From assembly GCA_036390755.1 (NCBI GenBank), contig DASWBH010000295.1, forward strand, positions 1 to 9,858: a stretch of DNA of 9,858 nt. The letters are read 5' to 3'. Shown piece after piece: positions 1 to 5,682 of this stretch (its first letter is position 1; every line of letters begins with the position of its first letter). A model generated the notes under the pieces. That model was not told where the DNA came from, did no database searches, and saw nothing but the letters and a program-made list of their open reading frames with translations. This stretch comes from DASVHS01 sp036390755 (lineage in GTDB: Bacteria; Acidobacteriota; Thermoanaerobaculia; Gp7-AA8). Made by a program: the position numbers and the translations under genes.

Positions 1-1
1 C

Positions 2-472
2 TATCCGCGTCTCGTCGTCGAAGAGCGCGCACGAGAAGTCATCGCCGTCGAGCCCGACCTCCGCAAGACGCTCATCGCGTTCAAACATCCCAAGGTGAAG
101 TTCGTCGCCGGATATGACGACTGCATCCGCGGAACATTCGATGTGATCGTGGTCTATGACGTGATCTATCGCCTCTCCTCCGCCGAGCGCGACGCGCTCT
201 TCGGGCGGATCTATGACCGCGTCAGCCCGGGCGGCCTGTTCGTCCTCAAAGACATCGATCCGTCCAGGCGGCTGAAGGGTCGCTGGAACCGGCTGCAGGA
301 AGCGATCATGGACCGCTTCTTCGGTCTGACGATCGGCGAAGGCTTCTACATCGACACGATCGAAGAGATCGGCGAGCGCATGAGGCGCGCCGGCTTCATC
401 GATTTCCAGTGGAAGCGCGTCGATTTCGGGTACCCGCACGCACACATCATTTACACCGCGAAAAGACGATAA
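2..472 (+). CDS. Class I SAM-dependent methyltransferase, C-terminal part (5' end outside window)
   Basis: The frame is open from the first bases of the window to a TAA at 470-472, giving 156 residues, so the true start lies upstream. The GTG at 95 falls inside the fold and is not a credible start. Visible Rossmann-type methyltransferase elements are VIAVEPD (acidic end of strand 2, which contacts the SAM ribose), FDVIVVYDVIYRL (motif IV, strand 4), RVSPGGLFVLKDID (the helix-turn into strand 5) and a C-terminal AGFIDFQWKRVDFGYPHAHIIYTAKRR-type end, quoted only in outline. The glycine-rich SAM loop (motif I) must lie upstream of the window. The substrate cannot be read. The middle part (RWNRLQEAIMDRFFGL, then GEGFYI) recalls methyltransferases found beside lipid or polyene biosynthesis genes, but that is only a resemblance from memory. 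Family call good, substrate unknown. Confidence 0.8.
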   Translation, partial: YPRLVVEERAREVIAVEPDLRKTLIAFKHPKVKFVAGYDDCIRGTFDVIVVYDVIYRLSSAERDALFGRIYDRVSPGGLFVLKDIDPSRRLKGRWNRLQEAIMDRFFGLTIGEGFYIDTIEEIGERMRRAGFIDFQWKRVDFGYPHAHIIYTAKRR

Positions 473-475
473 AAT
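450..475 (+). promoter_or_regulatory. Possible sigma-70-like promoter before the acyl-CoA dehydrogenase gene
   Basis: TTTACA at 450-455 (5 of 6 bases of TTGACA) and TAAAAT at 470-475 (one mismatch to TATAAT) lie just upstream of the dehydrogenase gene and overlap the end of the methyltransferase gene. The 14-base spacing is shorter than the usual 16-18, so either box may be coincidental. The position would give a short leader carrying the ribosome binding site. Weak evidence. Confidence 0.25.
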
Positions 476-497
476 CGCCCTGCCCTCATCTCACCGC

Positions 498-503
498 AAG
501 GAG
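498..503 (+). promoter_or_regulatory. Ribosome binding site that fixes a GTG start
   Basis: AAGGAG at 498-503 lies six bases before GTG 510. It is a near-perfect anti-16S complement at ideal spacing, and it supports the GTG over the downstream in-frame ATG codons. Confidence 0.75.
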
Positions 504-509
504 CTCACT

Positions 510-1745
510 GTGGCCAACTTCCCCGGCGTCGACTACATGGACATCGATTCCCTCTTCTCCGAAGAAGAGCTGATGGTTCGTCAGACCGTTCGCGACTTCG
601 TCGACGACGAGGTCATCCCGATCATCGAAGAGGCGAACCGCGAAGAGAAGTTCCCCAAAGAGCTGATCCCGAAGATGGCGGCGATGGGGTTGTTCGGCGC
701 GACGATCAGCGACTACGGCCTGCCCGGCCTGAACAATGTCGCGTACGGGCTGATCATGCAGGAGCTCGAACGCGGCGACTCCGGCCTCCGCTCGTTCGCG
801 TCGGTGCAATCGGGTCTCGTCATGTACCCGATCCACGCGTTCGGATCGCAGGAGCAGAAAGACCGCTGGATCCCGGCGCTCGCATCCGGCGAGAAGATCG
901 GCTGCTTCGGCCTGACCGAGCCCGACTTCGGATCGAATCCCGGCGGCATGCGCACGTACGCGCGGCGCGACGGCAACTCCTGGGTGCTCAACGGCGCGAA
1001 AGCGTGGATCACCAACGGTTCGGTCGCCGATATCGCGGTCGTCTGGGCGAAGACCGACGGCACCGTGCGCGGCTTCCTCGTCGAGAAGGGCACACCCGGC
1101 TTCACGACCGCGTACCACATGGGCAAGTTCTCGCTGCGCGCCTCGGTGACCTCGCAGCTCTTCTTCGAAGACTGCCGCATTCCGGCTGACAACGTCCTTC
1201 CCGAGACGAACGGACTGAAGTACCCGCTGTCCTGTCTGACGCAGGCGCGCTACGGCATCGCCTGGGGCGCTCTGGGCGCGGCGATGGCCGTCTACAACAC
1301 GGCGCTGCAGTATTCGAAGTCGCGGATCCAGTTCGGCGGGCAGCCGATCGCGGCGCACCAGCTCGTGCAGAACAAGCTCGCCTGGATGATCACCGAGATC
1401 ACGAAAGGCCAGCTGCTCGTGCTGCAGACCGGACGCCTGAAGGACTCCGGCAAGCTGAGACCGCATCACGTTTCGATGGCGAAGATGAACAACGTCAACA
1501 TCGCCCTCGAATGCGCCCGCATGGCCCGCGACATCCTCGGCGCCAACGGCATCAGCGACGAGTATCCGGTGATCCGGCACATGCTGAATCTCGAGTCGGT
1601 GAAGACGTACGAAGGAACGCACGACATTCACAACCTGATCATCGGCGAGGCCGTGACGGGAATCGCGGCGTACAACCCGCCGATGTCGGCGCAGGCGGAG
1701 CGCGAAGCGACGGCGAAGCGGGAGAAGGAAACGGCGAAGAAATAA
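510..1745 (+). CDS. gcdH: Glutaryl-CoA dehydrogenase (acyl-CoA dehydrogenase family)
   Basis: This 411-residue flavoenzyme should oxidise glutaryl-CoA and decarboxylate it to crotonyl-CoA, a step in lysine/tryptophan or aromatic degradation, passing electrons to ETF. The family signature is strong: an ELERGDSGLRS stretch at 85-95 followed by SVQSGLVM, GCFGLTEPDFGSNP at 131-144 (FAD-contacting loop), NGAKAWITNG at 161-170, QARYGIAWGALGA near 246-257, and TYEGTHDIH at 366-374. Glu368 is the expected catalytic base. Glu87, Arg94 and Tyr367 match the Glu/Arg/Tyr set associated with glutarate binding and decarboxylation in the characterised family, as I recall it. The GTG start is set by AAGGAG six bases upstream. 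The C-terminus after about residue 390 is an extra charged Glu/Lys/Ala tail. It is a single gene with no ETF or CoA-transferase neighbour in view. A related medium-chain acyl-CoA dehydrogenase is less likely. Confidence 0.9.
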   Translation: MANFPGVDYMDIDSLFSEEELMVRQTVRDFVDDEVIPIIEEANREEKFPKELIPKMAAMGLFGATISDYGLPGLNNVAYGLIMQELERGDSGLRSFASVQSGLVMYPIHAFGSQEQKDRWIPALASGEKIGCFGLTEPDFGSNPGGMRTYARRDGNSWVLNGAKAWITNGSVADIAVVWAKTDGTVRGFLVEKGTPGFTTAYHMGKFSLRASVTSQLFFEDCRIPADNVLPETNGLKYPLSCLTQARYGIAWGALGAAMAVYNTALQYSKSRIQFGGQPIAAHQLVQNKLAWMITEITKGQLLVLQTGRLKDSGKLRPHHVSMAKMNNVNIALECARMARDILGANGISDEYPVIRHMLNLESVKTYEGTHDIHNLIIGEAVTGIAAYNPPMSAQAEREATAKREKETAKK

Positions 1746-1819
1746 GTAGCGGGAAGAAGGTGCCGAAGGCGGATCCTCCTTCGCCCCGCGGTAGCGGGGA
1801 GAAGGTGGCGAAGGCGGAT
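1746..1819. repeat. Two 29-base direct repeats, 45-base period
   Basis: The segment 1746-1774 starts immediately after the dehydrogenase stop codon and is repeated at 1791-1819 with 27 of 29 identical bases (differences at positions 9 and 18 of the unit). Both copies contain GAAGGTG and end in CGAAGGCGGAT. The 16 bases between them (1775-1790) are part of an inverted counterpart: 1773-1790 is the reverse complement of 1887-1904 with 17 of 18 matches. This looks like an intergenic dispersed repeat rather than coding sequence. Confidence 0.7.
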
Positions 1820-1878
1820 GAGGGGCCCGCCCTCACCCGGCGCTTCGCGCCACCCTCTCCCGCACGCGGGAGAGGGTG
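1819..1878. repeat. Three consecutive hairpins in a convergent gap (REP-like cluster)
   Basis: Three inverted repeats follow one another: TGAGGG/CCCTCA at 1819-1824 and 1830-1835; GGCGC/GCGCC at 1839-1843 and 1847-1851; and a perfect 13-base-pair stem, CACCCTCTCCCGC at 1851-1863 pairing with GCGGGAGAGGGTG at 1866-1878 around a two-base gap. No T-tract follows on either strand, so this is not a standard intrinsic terminator. It does lie between converging transcripts, where a stable RNA hairpin could block transcription or protect 3' ends. CACCCTCTCCCGC-type palindromes are familiar to me as dispersed elements in GC-rich genomes (recalled, not checked). Confidence 0.7.
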
Positions 1879-1882
1879 GACT

Positions 1883-2563
1883 TCAGCGCGGGGCGAAGGC
1901 GGATCTGAGCGACTCCAGTTCCTCCCGCGGCAAGTCCCCTACCGCGACGTACGCCAGCCCGTTCGCGCGCCACGACACCACGCGCATCGAGTCGAACGTG
2001 CCGACGCGCGGCGCCACCTCGTCGCGGAAGATGAACAGCGACACGCGGTGCGCGCCCTTCGTCAGCAGCAGATACGCGCCGGGCTGACCGCGCCAGAACA
2101 CGACGCGGCCGCCGGTCAGACGGAACGGCGTTCCGTTGAGGTCGGGCACGTCGACCGCGAACGGCACGCGACCTTCGAACCACGGCTTCACGGTGTGGCG
2201 ATCCGTCGAGAGGACGTCGATCGGGTTCGCGCTGCCGACGATCGTCGAATGCAGGTCGACGAGCTCGCGCGTGGCATCGCGGCGCATGGCCACGCCGTTC
2301 GCGCCGATCGTCACGGCGATGACGAGCATTGCCGCGGCGGCCAGCCACCACGGCGTCGCGTTCCGCTGCGGTGAGCGCGTCACGCGGCGGCGAAGACTCT
2401 CCGGCACCTCGACGCGCGGCACGGCGTCGCGGACGGCCCGCTTCAGCCGCAGCGCCTCCACGACTCCGTTCGCGCAGCGGGCGCACTCGCGCACGTGCGC
2501 GTTGTCCGGCTCCTCGCCGTCGGCTACGCGGCCCATCATCTCTTCATCAAAGTGGCCATTCAT
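1883..2563 (-). CDS. Membrane zinc-finger anti-sigma factor
   Basis: This 226-residue protein should bind and inhibit the ECF sigma factor encoded just upstream. The N-terminal cytoplasmic part carries a ZAS-type zinc motif, HVRECARC (His23-x3-Cys27-x2-Cys30), with His4 a possible further ligand. One transmembrane helix follows at about 72-90 (WWLAAAAMLVIAVTIGANG), then a periplasmic domain of about 130 residues. That domain contains DRHTVKPWFEGRVPF (121-135), a stretch I recognise as conserved in the extracytoplasmic part of many such anti-sigma factors. The ATG (2561-2563) overlaps the sigma stop codon as ATGA, so translation is probably coupled and the two proteins made together. The last codons, SAFAPR and the stop, run into a repeat element that continues into the intergenic gap. 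The inducing signal is unknown. Confidence 0.87.
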   Translation of the reverse strand: MNGHFDEEMMGRVADGEEPDNAHVRECARCANGVVEALRLKRAVRDAVPRVEVPESLRRRVTRSPQRNATPWWLAAAAMLVIAVTIGANGVAMRRDATRELVDLHSTIVGSANPIDVLSTDRHTVKPWFEGRVPFAVDVPDLNGTPFRLTGGRVVFWRGQPGAYLLLTKGAHRVSLFIFRDEVAPRVGTFDSMRVVSWRANGLAYVAVGDLPREELESLRSAFAPR

Positions 2564-3075
2564 CGCTGCACCGCCTCGCGCACTTTTCTTCGCGCCCGCA
2601 TCAGCCTCGACGTCACCGTTCCCACAGGAATCGACAACGCCTCGGCGATCTCGCGATACGACATCTCTTCTACATCAGACAACAGCAGGACTTCACGAAA
2701 CGGGAGCGGCAGATCATCGATGACGCGGCGCAGCGCGGACGCGTCGACGCGCGCGATGATCGACCGGTCCGGAGCCGAATCGCCGGACAGCTCCTCGACG
2801 AGCTCGCGGTCGTCCTCGATCGACAGGTGCGGCGCCGCGCGCAATCCGCTGCGCGACGTCAGAAACGTGTTCCGAAGGATCCGGTACATCCAGGCGCGGA
2901 AGTTCGTCCCTTCCGCAAACGAGCCGAAGCCGCGCATCCCTTTCACATACGTTTCCTGCACCAGATCCTCTGATTCCGCCTGGTTCTTCGTCAGCCAGAG
3001 CGCGTAGTTGTACAGCGCCGCGAGAAGCGGTAACGCCAGCTCCTCGAATGAAGGAGCGCCGGTTCCATCGCCCAT
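2560..3075 (-). CDS. ECF-family RNA polymerase sigma factor
   Basis: This 171-residue sigma factor directs RNA polymerase to stress or envelope-response promoters. Region 2 spans about 20-76 (SEDLVQETYVKGMRGF, then NFRAWMYRILRNTFL, the core-binding and -10-recognition part). A variable linker follows, then region 4 at about 115-169 (LPLPFREVLLLSDVEEMSYREIAEALSIPVGT, quoted in outline), the helix-turn-helix for the -35 element. There is no region 1 or 3, as expected for ECF factors. The open frame continues upstream to 3648, but that part is antisense to the phosphoesterase gene. The ATG at 3075 gives normal family length; a GTG three codons earlier (V-L-R-M) is possible. No strong ribosome binding site is visible. 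The gene is followed directly by its anti-sigma partner with a four-base ATGA overlap. Confidence 0.92.
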   Translation of the reverse strand: MGDGTGAPSFEELALPLLAALYNYALWLTKNQAESEDLVQETYVKGMRGFGSFAEGTNFRAWMYRILRNTFLTSRSGLRAAPHLSIEDDRELVEELSGDSAPDRSIIARVDASALRRVIDDLPLPFREVLLLSDVEEMSYREIAEALSIPVGTVTSRLMRARRKVREAVQR

Positions 3076-3109
3076 TCTTAGCACTTCTATCTCATGTAAC
3101 TCGCGGCGG

Positions 3110-3136
3110 GATGAAAAAAGCCCGAAGGCAGTTTCA
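3110..3136 (-). promoter_or_regulatory. Possible ECF-type promoter of the sigma/anti-sigma operon
   Basis: Read on the minus strand, TGAAAC (3136-3131) is followed after 17 bases by CATC (3113-3110). ECF factors commonly use an AAC-containing -35 and a short CGTC-like -10 with 16-17 bases between, so this could be an autoregulatory promoter with a leader of roughly 30 bases before the sigma ATG at 3075. Only pattern similarity supports it, and CATC is an imperfect -10. Confidence 0.3.
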
Positions 3137-3141
3137 CAGGC

Positions 3142-4101
3142 ATGAAAAGCAAACTTGACCGCCGCCACTTCATGCAAATCTCCGCGATGTCCCTCGGCGC
3201 CGGCGCGCTGATGCAGTTCATGCCTCGAAACGCCGACGCGAGCTGGCTCTCGCACATGCGCGACCGCAACGGCGAGGCTCCCGCGCCGTTCTCCTTCGTG
3301 CAGCTCAGCGACACGCACGTCGGATTCAACGGTCCTCCCGATCCTCTCGGCACCCAGGCCTTCGAGCGCGCCGTCGATACGATCAACTCGCTCCATTCGC
3401 GTCCCGACTTCGTGCTTTTCACCGGCGATCTCACGCACGACAGCGACGATCCGGCCGAGCACGCGAAACGGATGCAGAAGTTTCGCGACATCGAGTCGCG
3501 GCTGAAAGTGAAGACGCGCTATCACGTCCCCGGCGAGCACGACGCCGCGCTCGACCACGGCGTGCTGTTCCGGGAGAACTTCGGCGAGACGCATTACTCG
3601 TTCGATCATCGCGGCGTCCACTTCGTCGCCATCGACAACGTCTCGCACGGACGTCCGATCGTCGGCAAGGAGCAGCTCGACTGGCTGTCAGCCGATCTCG
3701 CGAAATATCCGAAGTCGGCGCCGATCGTCGTCTTCACGCATCGGCCTCTGTTCGATCTGAAGCCGGAGTGGGAATGGTTCACCGACGACGGCGACAAGGT
3801 CATGAACATGCTCGCACCGTACGACGCCGTCACCGTGCTGTACGGCCACATCCATCGCGACAACCACGTCACGAACGGCAACATCCAGCATCACGCCGCG
3901 CGGTCGCTGATCTTCGCCTTCCCCGATCCGGCGAAAGTCGCTGAGAAGAAGCCGCTTCCCTTCGACGCCTCCCAACCGTTCCACAACCTCGGCATCCGGA
4001 CCGTGAGCGCGCCTGCGCCCGTCGCGGTGAGCGATGTCGAACTGACGCTGCGCGAAGTCGCGGACACCGAAGGCGTGCAGCAGCTTCTGAAAGGAGATTG
4101 A
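3142..4101 (+). CDS. Tat-exported calcineurin-like metallophosphoesterase
   Basis: This is a 319-residue dinuclear-metal phosphoesterase. The N-terminus is a twin-arginine signal, DRRHFMQISAMSLGAGALM (6-24), so the folded enzyme should act outside the cytoplasm. Metal-site motifs appear in family order: SDTH (Asp57, His59), FTGDLTH (Asp96), PGEHDA at 130-135, VVFTHRP (His200) and YGHIHRD (His236, His238). The third motif is normally GNHD; here Asn is replaced by Glu132 while the following His133 and Asp134 are kept. I have an impression that a subgroup of bacterial phosphoesterases shares this GEHD form. The substrate cannot be deduced; cyclic nucleotide, phosphodiester or nucleotide are all open. 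The ribosome binding site is weak (GAAGG 13 bases upstream), but the start is fixed by the complete Tat signal. It diverges from the ECF sigma gene by 66 bases and lies three bases before the cupredoxin gene, so the last two are probably one transcript. Confidence 0.9.
   Translation: MKSKLDRRHFMQISAMSLGAGALMQFMPRNADASWLSHMRDRNGEAPAPFSFVQLSDTHVGFNGPPDPLGTQAFERAVDTINSLHSRPDFVLFTGDLTHDSDDPAEHAKRMQKFRDIESRLKVKTRYHVPGEHDAALDHGVLFRENFGETHYSFDHRGVHFVAIDNVSHGRPIVGKEQLDWLSADLAKYPKSAPIVVFTHRPLFDLKPEWEWFTDDGDKVMNMLAPYDAVTVLYGHIHRDNHVTNGNIQHHAARSLIFAFPDPAKVAEKKPLPFDASQPFHNLGIRTVSAPAPVAVSDVELTLREVADTEGVQQLLKGD
4091..4096 (+). promoter_or_regulatory. Strong ribosome binding site inside the end of the phosphoesterase gene
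   Basis: AAGGAG at 4091-4096 lies within the last codons of the phosphoesterase gene, eight bases before the cupredoxin ATG at 4105. It indicates that the two genes share a message, with the second possibly translated more strongly than the first, whose own site is weak. Confidence 0.7.
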
Positions 4102-4104
4102 GTC

Positions 4105-4443
4105 ATGAAAAGAATTGCCATTGTCCTGATCGCGCTCGCCGCGGTCACCGTCGTCCGCGCGCAGAGCGCGCCGCGCACCATCGACATCGCAGCGAAACGA
4201 TTCGAGTTCGCACCGAAGGAGATCACGCTGAAGAAAGGTGAGCCGGTGACGATTCGCCTCAGCGCAGCCGATCACGCACACGGATTGCTCGTGAAGCCGC
4301 TGGGCATCGACCTCGACGCGCTTCCCGGCCAGCCCGATGCCGTGACGATCACGCCGGCGCAGTCGGGAACGTTTCCCGCCATCTGCGACGACTACTGCGG
4401 ATCGGGTCACGGCAACATGAAGATGACAATCGTCGTCGAGTGA
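4105..4443 (+). CDS. Small secreted cupredoxin with a CuA-like copper motif
   Basis: This 112-residue protein has a Sec signal peptide at about 1-20 (MKRIAIVLIALAAVTVVRAQ, likely cut near Ala19) followed by a single cupredoxin domain. The C-terminal motif CDDYCGSGHGNM reads Cys94-x3-Cys98-x3-His102-x2-Met105, the arrangement of the CuA site in cytochrome oxidase subunit II and nitrous oxide reductase. The upstream ligand is probably His59 in DHAHG. The oxidase transmembrane hairpin is absent, so this is a free or peripheral periplasmic protein. It could carry electrons, hold or deliver copper, or serve as a sensor; sequence alone does not decide. The start is supported by AAGGAG eight bases upstream. 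It follows the phosphoesterase by three bases, suggesting a two-gene operon. Confidence 0.87.
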   Translation: MKRIAIVLIALAAVTVVRAQSAPRTIDIAAKRFEFAPKEITLKKGEPVTIRLSAADHAHGLLVKPLGIDLDALPGQPDAVTITPAQSGTFPAICDDYCGSGHGNMKMTIVVE

Positions 4444-4518
4444 CGCTTCGGCCTCCCCTGCTCTTCCGGCGATTTCTGCTAGAGTTCCGCCGCTTCAGAA
4501 TCACCTCGAAGGAAGAGC

Positions 4519-5502
4519 ATGGAATCGAGTATCGAGCTTGGGTTTATGCGCGTGACCGAGAAGGCGGCCATCGCTGCGGCGCGCACGATGGGTTACGGCA
4601 AACGCAAGTACTCGGATCAGGTGGCGGTCGAGTCGATGCGCGAAGAGCTCAACCGGCTCAAGATGCGCGGCACGGTCGTCATCGGCGAGGGAGAACGCGA
4701 CAAAGCTCCGATGCTCTACGTCGGCGAGCCGCTCGGCCGCGGCTGGACCGAAGGCGAGATTTATCCCGAGATCGACATCGCCGTCGATCCGCTCGAAGGA
4801 ACGAGCCTCTGTGCAACCGGCGCGGCGAACGCCATCGCGGTGCTCGCCGCGTCGGAAAAAGGCGGTCTGCTCAACGCTCCCGACATCTACATGGACAAGC
4901 TCGTCGTCGGGCCGACGGCGGCGGACTTCGTCGGCCTCGACAAATCCGTCGCCGAGAACCTCGGCCAGATGGCCGAGGCGTTCGATCGCGATGTGAACGA
5001 GCTGGTGATCATCGTCCTCGACCGCGAGCGGCATCACGATCTCATCGCGCAGATCCGCGAGGCCGGCGCGCGCATCAAGTTGATCAGCGATGGCGACCTG
5101 TCCGCCGGCATCGCTGCTGCGGTGCGCGGCACCGGAATTCACGGCGCCATGGGCGTCGGCGGCGCGCCGGAAGGCGTGCTCACTGCCGCGGCGATGCGAT
5201 GTCTGAACGGACGGATGCAGGGGCGGCTCATGCCACTGGAGAAGTGGCAGGAGGACCGCCTCAAAGCGATGGGCTTCCAGGACGGCAAGAAGATTTACGA
5301 CACCGGCGAGCTCGCGTCGGGCAACGACATCATCTTCTGCGCGAGCGGCGTCACCGACGGCGACCTTCTCCGCGGCGTCCGCTTCTTCGGCGGCGGCATG
5401 CGCGTGTCGTCGCTGTTCATGTCGCTCAAGACGAACACGATCCGCTTCGTGGATACGATCTACCGCGAAGAAGGATCGAAGCTGGCCGTCAGCTTCGTCT
5501 AG
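4519..5502 (+). CDS. glpX: Class II fructose-1,6-bisphosphatase (GlpX type)
   Basis: This 327-residue cytoplasmic enzyme hydrolyses fructose 1,6-bisphosphate to fructose 6-phosphate in gluconeogenesis, using Mg or Mn. The GlpX fingerprint is complete: YSDQVAVE (Asp33), VIGEGERDKAPMLYVGE (Glu57), DIAVDPLEGT (Asp90, Glu93) and GVGGAPEGVLTAAA (Glu218). These five acidic residues correspond to the metal and catalytic ligands of the E. coli enzyme as I recall them. The length is normal for the family. The start is supported by AAGGA at 4509-4513, five bases upstream. A 75-base gap from the cupredoxin gene, with unrelated function, suggests its own promoter, although I see no convincing one; TGCTAGAGT at 4477-4485 is at best an extended -10. 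Directly after the stop lies the 82-base tandem repeat. A sedoheptulose-bisphosphatase side activity is possible in this family. Confidence 0.94.
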   Translation: MESSIELGFMRVTEKAAIAAARTMGYGKRKYSDQVAVESMREELNRLKMRGTVVIGEGERDKAPMLYVGEPLGRGWTEGEIYPEIDIAVDPLEGTSLCATGAANAIAVLAASEKGGLLNAPDIYMDKLVVGPTAADFVGLDKSVAENLGQMAEAFDRDVNELVIIVLDRERHHDLIAQIREAGARIKLISDGDLSAGIAAAVRGTGIHGAMGVGGAPEGVLTAAAMRCLNGRMQGRLMPLEKWQEDRLKAMGFQDGKKIYDTGELASGNDIIFCASGVTDGDLLRGVRFFGGGMRVSSLFMSLKTNTIRFVDTIYREEGSKLAVSFV

Positions 5503-5673
5503 TCATTCTGAGCCGCGAAGACGGCGAAGAATCTGGGAGGGGGTGCGTTCCGCCGCCCAGATTCTTCGCGCTCTGCGGCGCGTGTCATTCTGAGCCGCGA
5601 AGACGGCGAAGAATCTGGGAGGGGGCGCGTTCCGCCGCCCAGATTCTTCGCGCTCTGCGGCGCTCAGAATGAC
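5502..5673. repeat. Tandem pair of 82-base palindromic repeat units (TCATTCTGAG family)
   Basis: Two head-to-tail units begin at 5502 and 5584 with GTCATTCTGAGCCGCGAAG. The first 80 bases are identical except for T5544 versus C5626. Each unit has an inner perfect 14-base inverted repeat, GCGAAGAATCTGGG with CCCAGATTCTTCGC (5524-5537 with 5556-5569, and 5606-5619 with 5638-5651). The second unit alone also has the full outer arms, GTCATTCTGAG at 5584-5594 with CTCAGAATGAC at 5663-5673; in the first unit the right outer arm is missing and is replaced by the junction to the next copy. The array fills the gap between the glpX stop and the converging secreted-protein gene. Its stable cruciform or RNA hairpin could stop transcription from both sides, but there is no T-tract. 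I recall TCATTCTGAG-type elements as dispersed repeats in several GC-rich phyla. Confidence 0.88.
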
Positions 5674-5682
5674 ATCGATGAC

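Noticed and set aside
486..1631. Long open frame of 381 codons on the minus strand opposite the acyl-CoA dehydrogenase
   Set aside because: Its translation is rich in Arg, Val, Asp and His with no family resemblance, as expected for antisense of a GC-rich gene; the plus strand encodes a clear enzyme with a ribosome binding site.
3114..3129. Minus-strand GCCTTCGGGC followed by six T, resembling a terminator
   Set aside because: The stem is only three base pairs and there is no upstream minus-strand gene in view that it would end; it lies in the divergent promoter gap.
3111..3158. Short frame of 15 codons (MKKARRQFHRHEKQT) just before and overlapping the phosphoesterase start, possible leader peptide
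   Set aside because: A frame this short is expected by chance, and it overlaps the Tat-signal start without a clear attenuator structure.
3076..3648. Upstream extension of the sigma factor frame to 362 residues
   Set aside because: The added 191 residues are antisense to the metallophosphoesterase and resemble no domain; ATG 3075 gives a normal-length ECF sigma factor.
4477..4485. Extended -10 (TGCTAGAGT) as a promoter for glpX
   Set aside because: No -35-like sequence at a suitable distance, and the match to the -10 consensus is weak, so it was not listed as a feature.
5502..5673. CRISPR array
   Set aside because: Only two adjoining units of 82 bases with no unique spacers; the palindromic layout fits a REP/MITE-like element.
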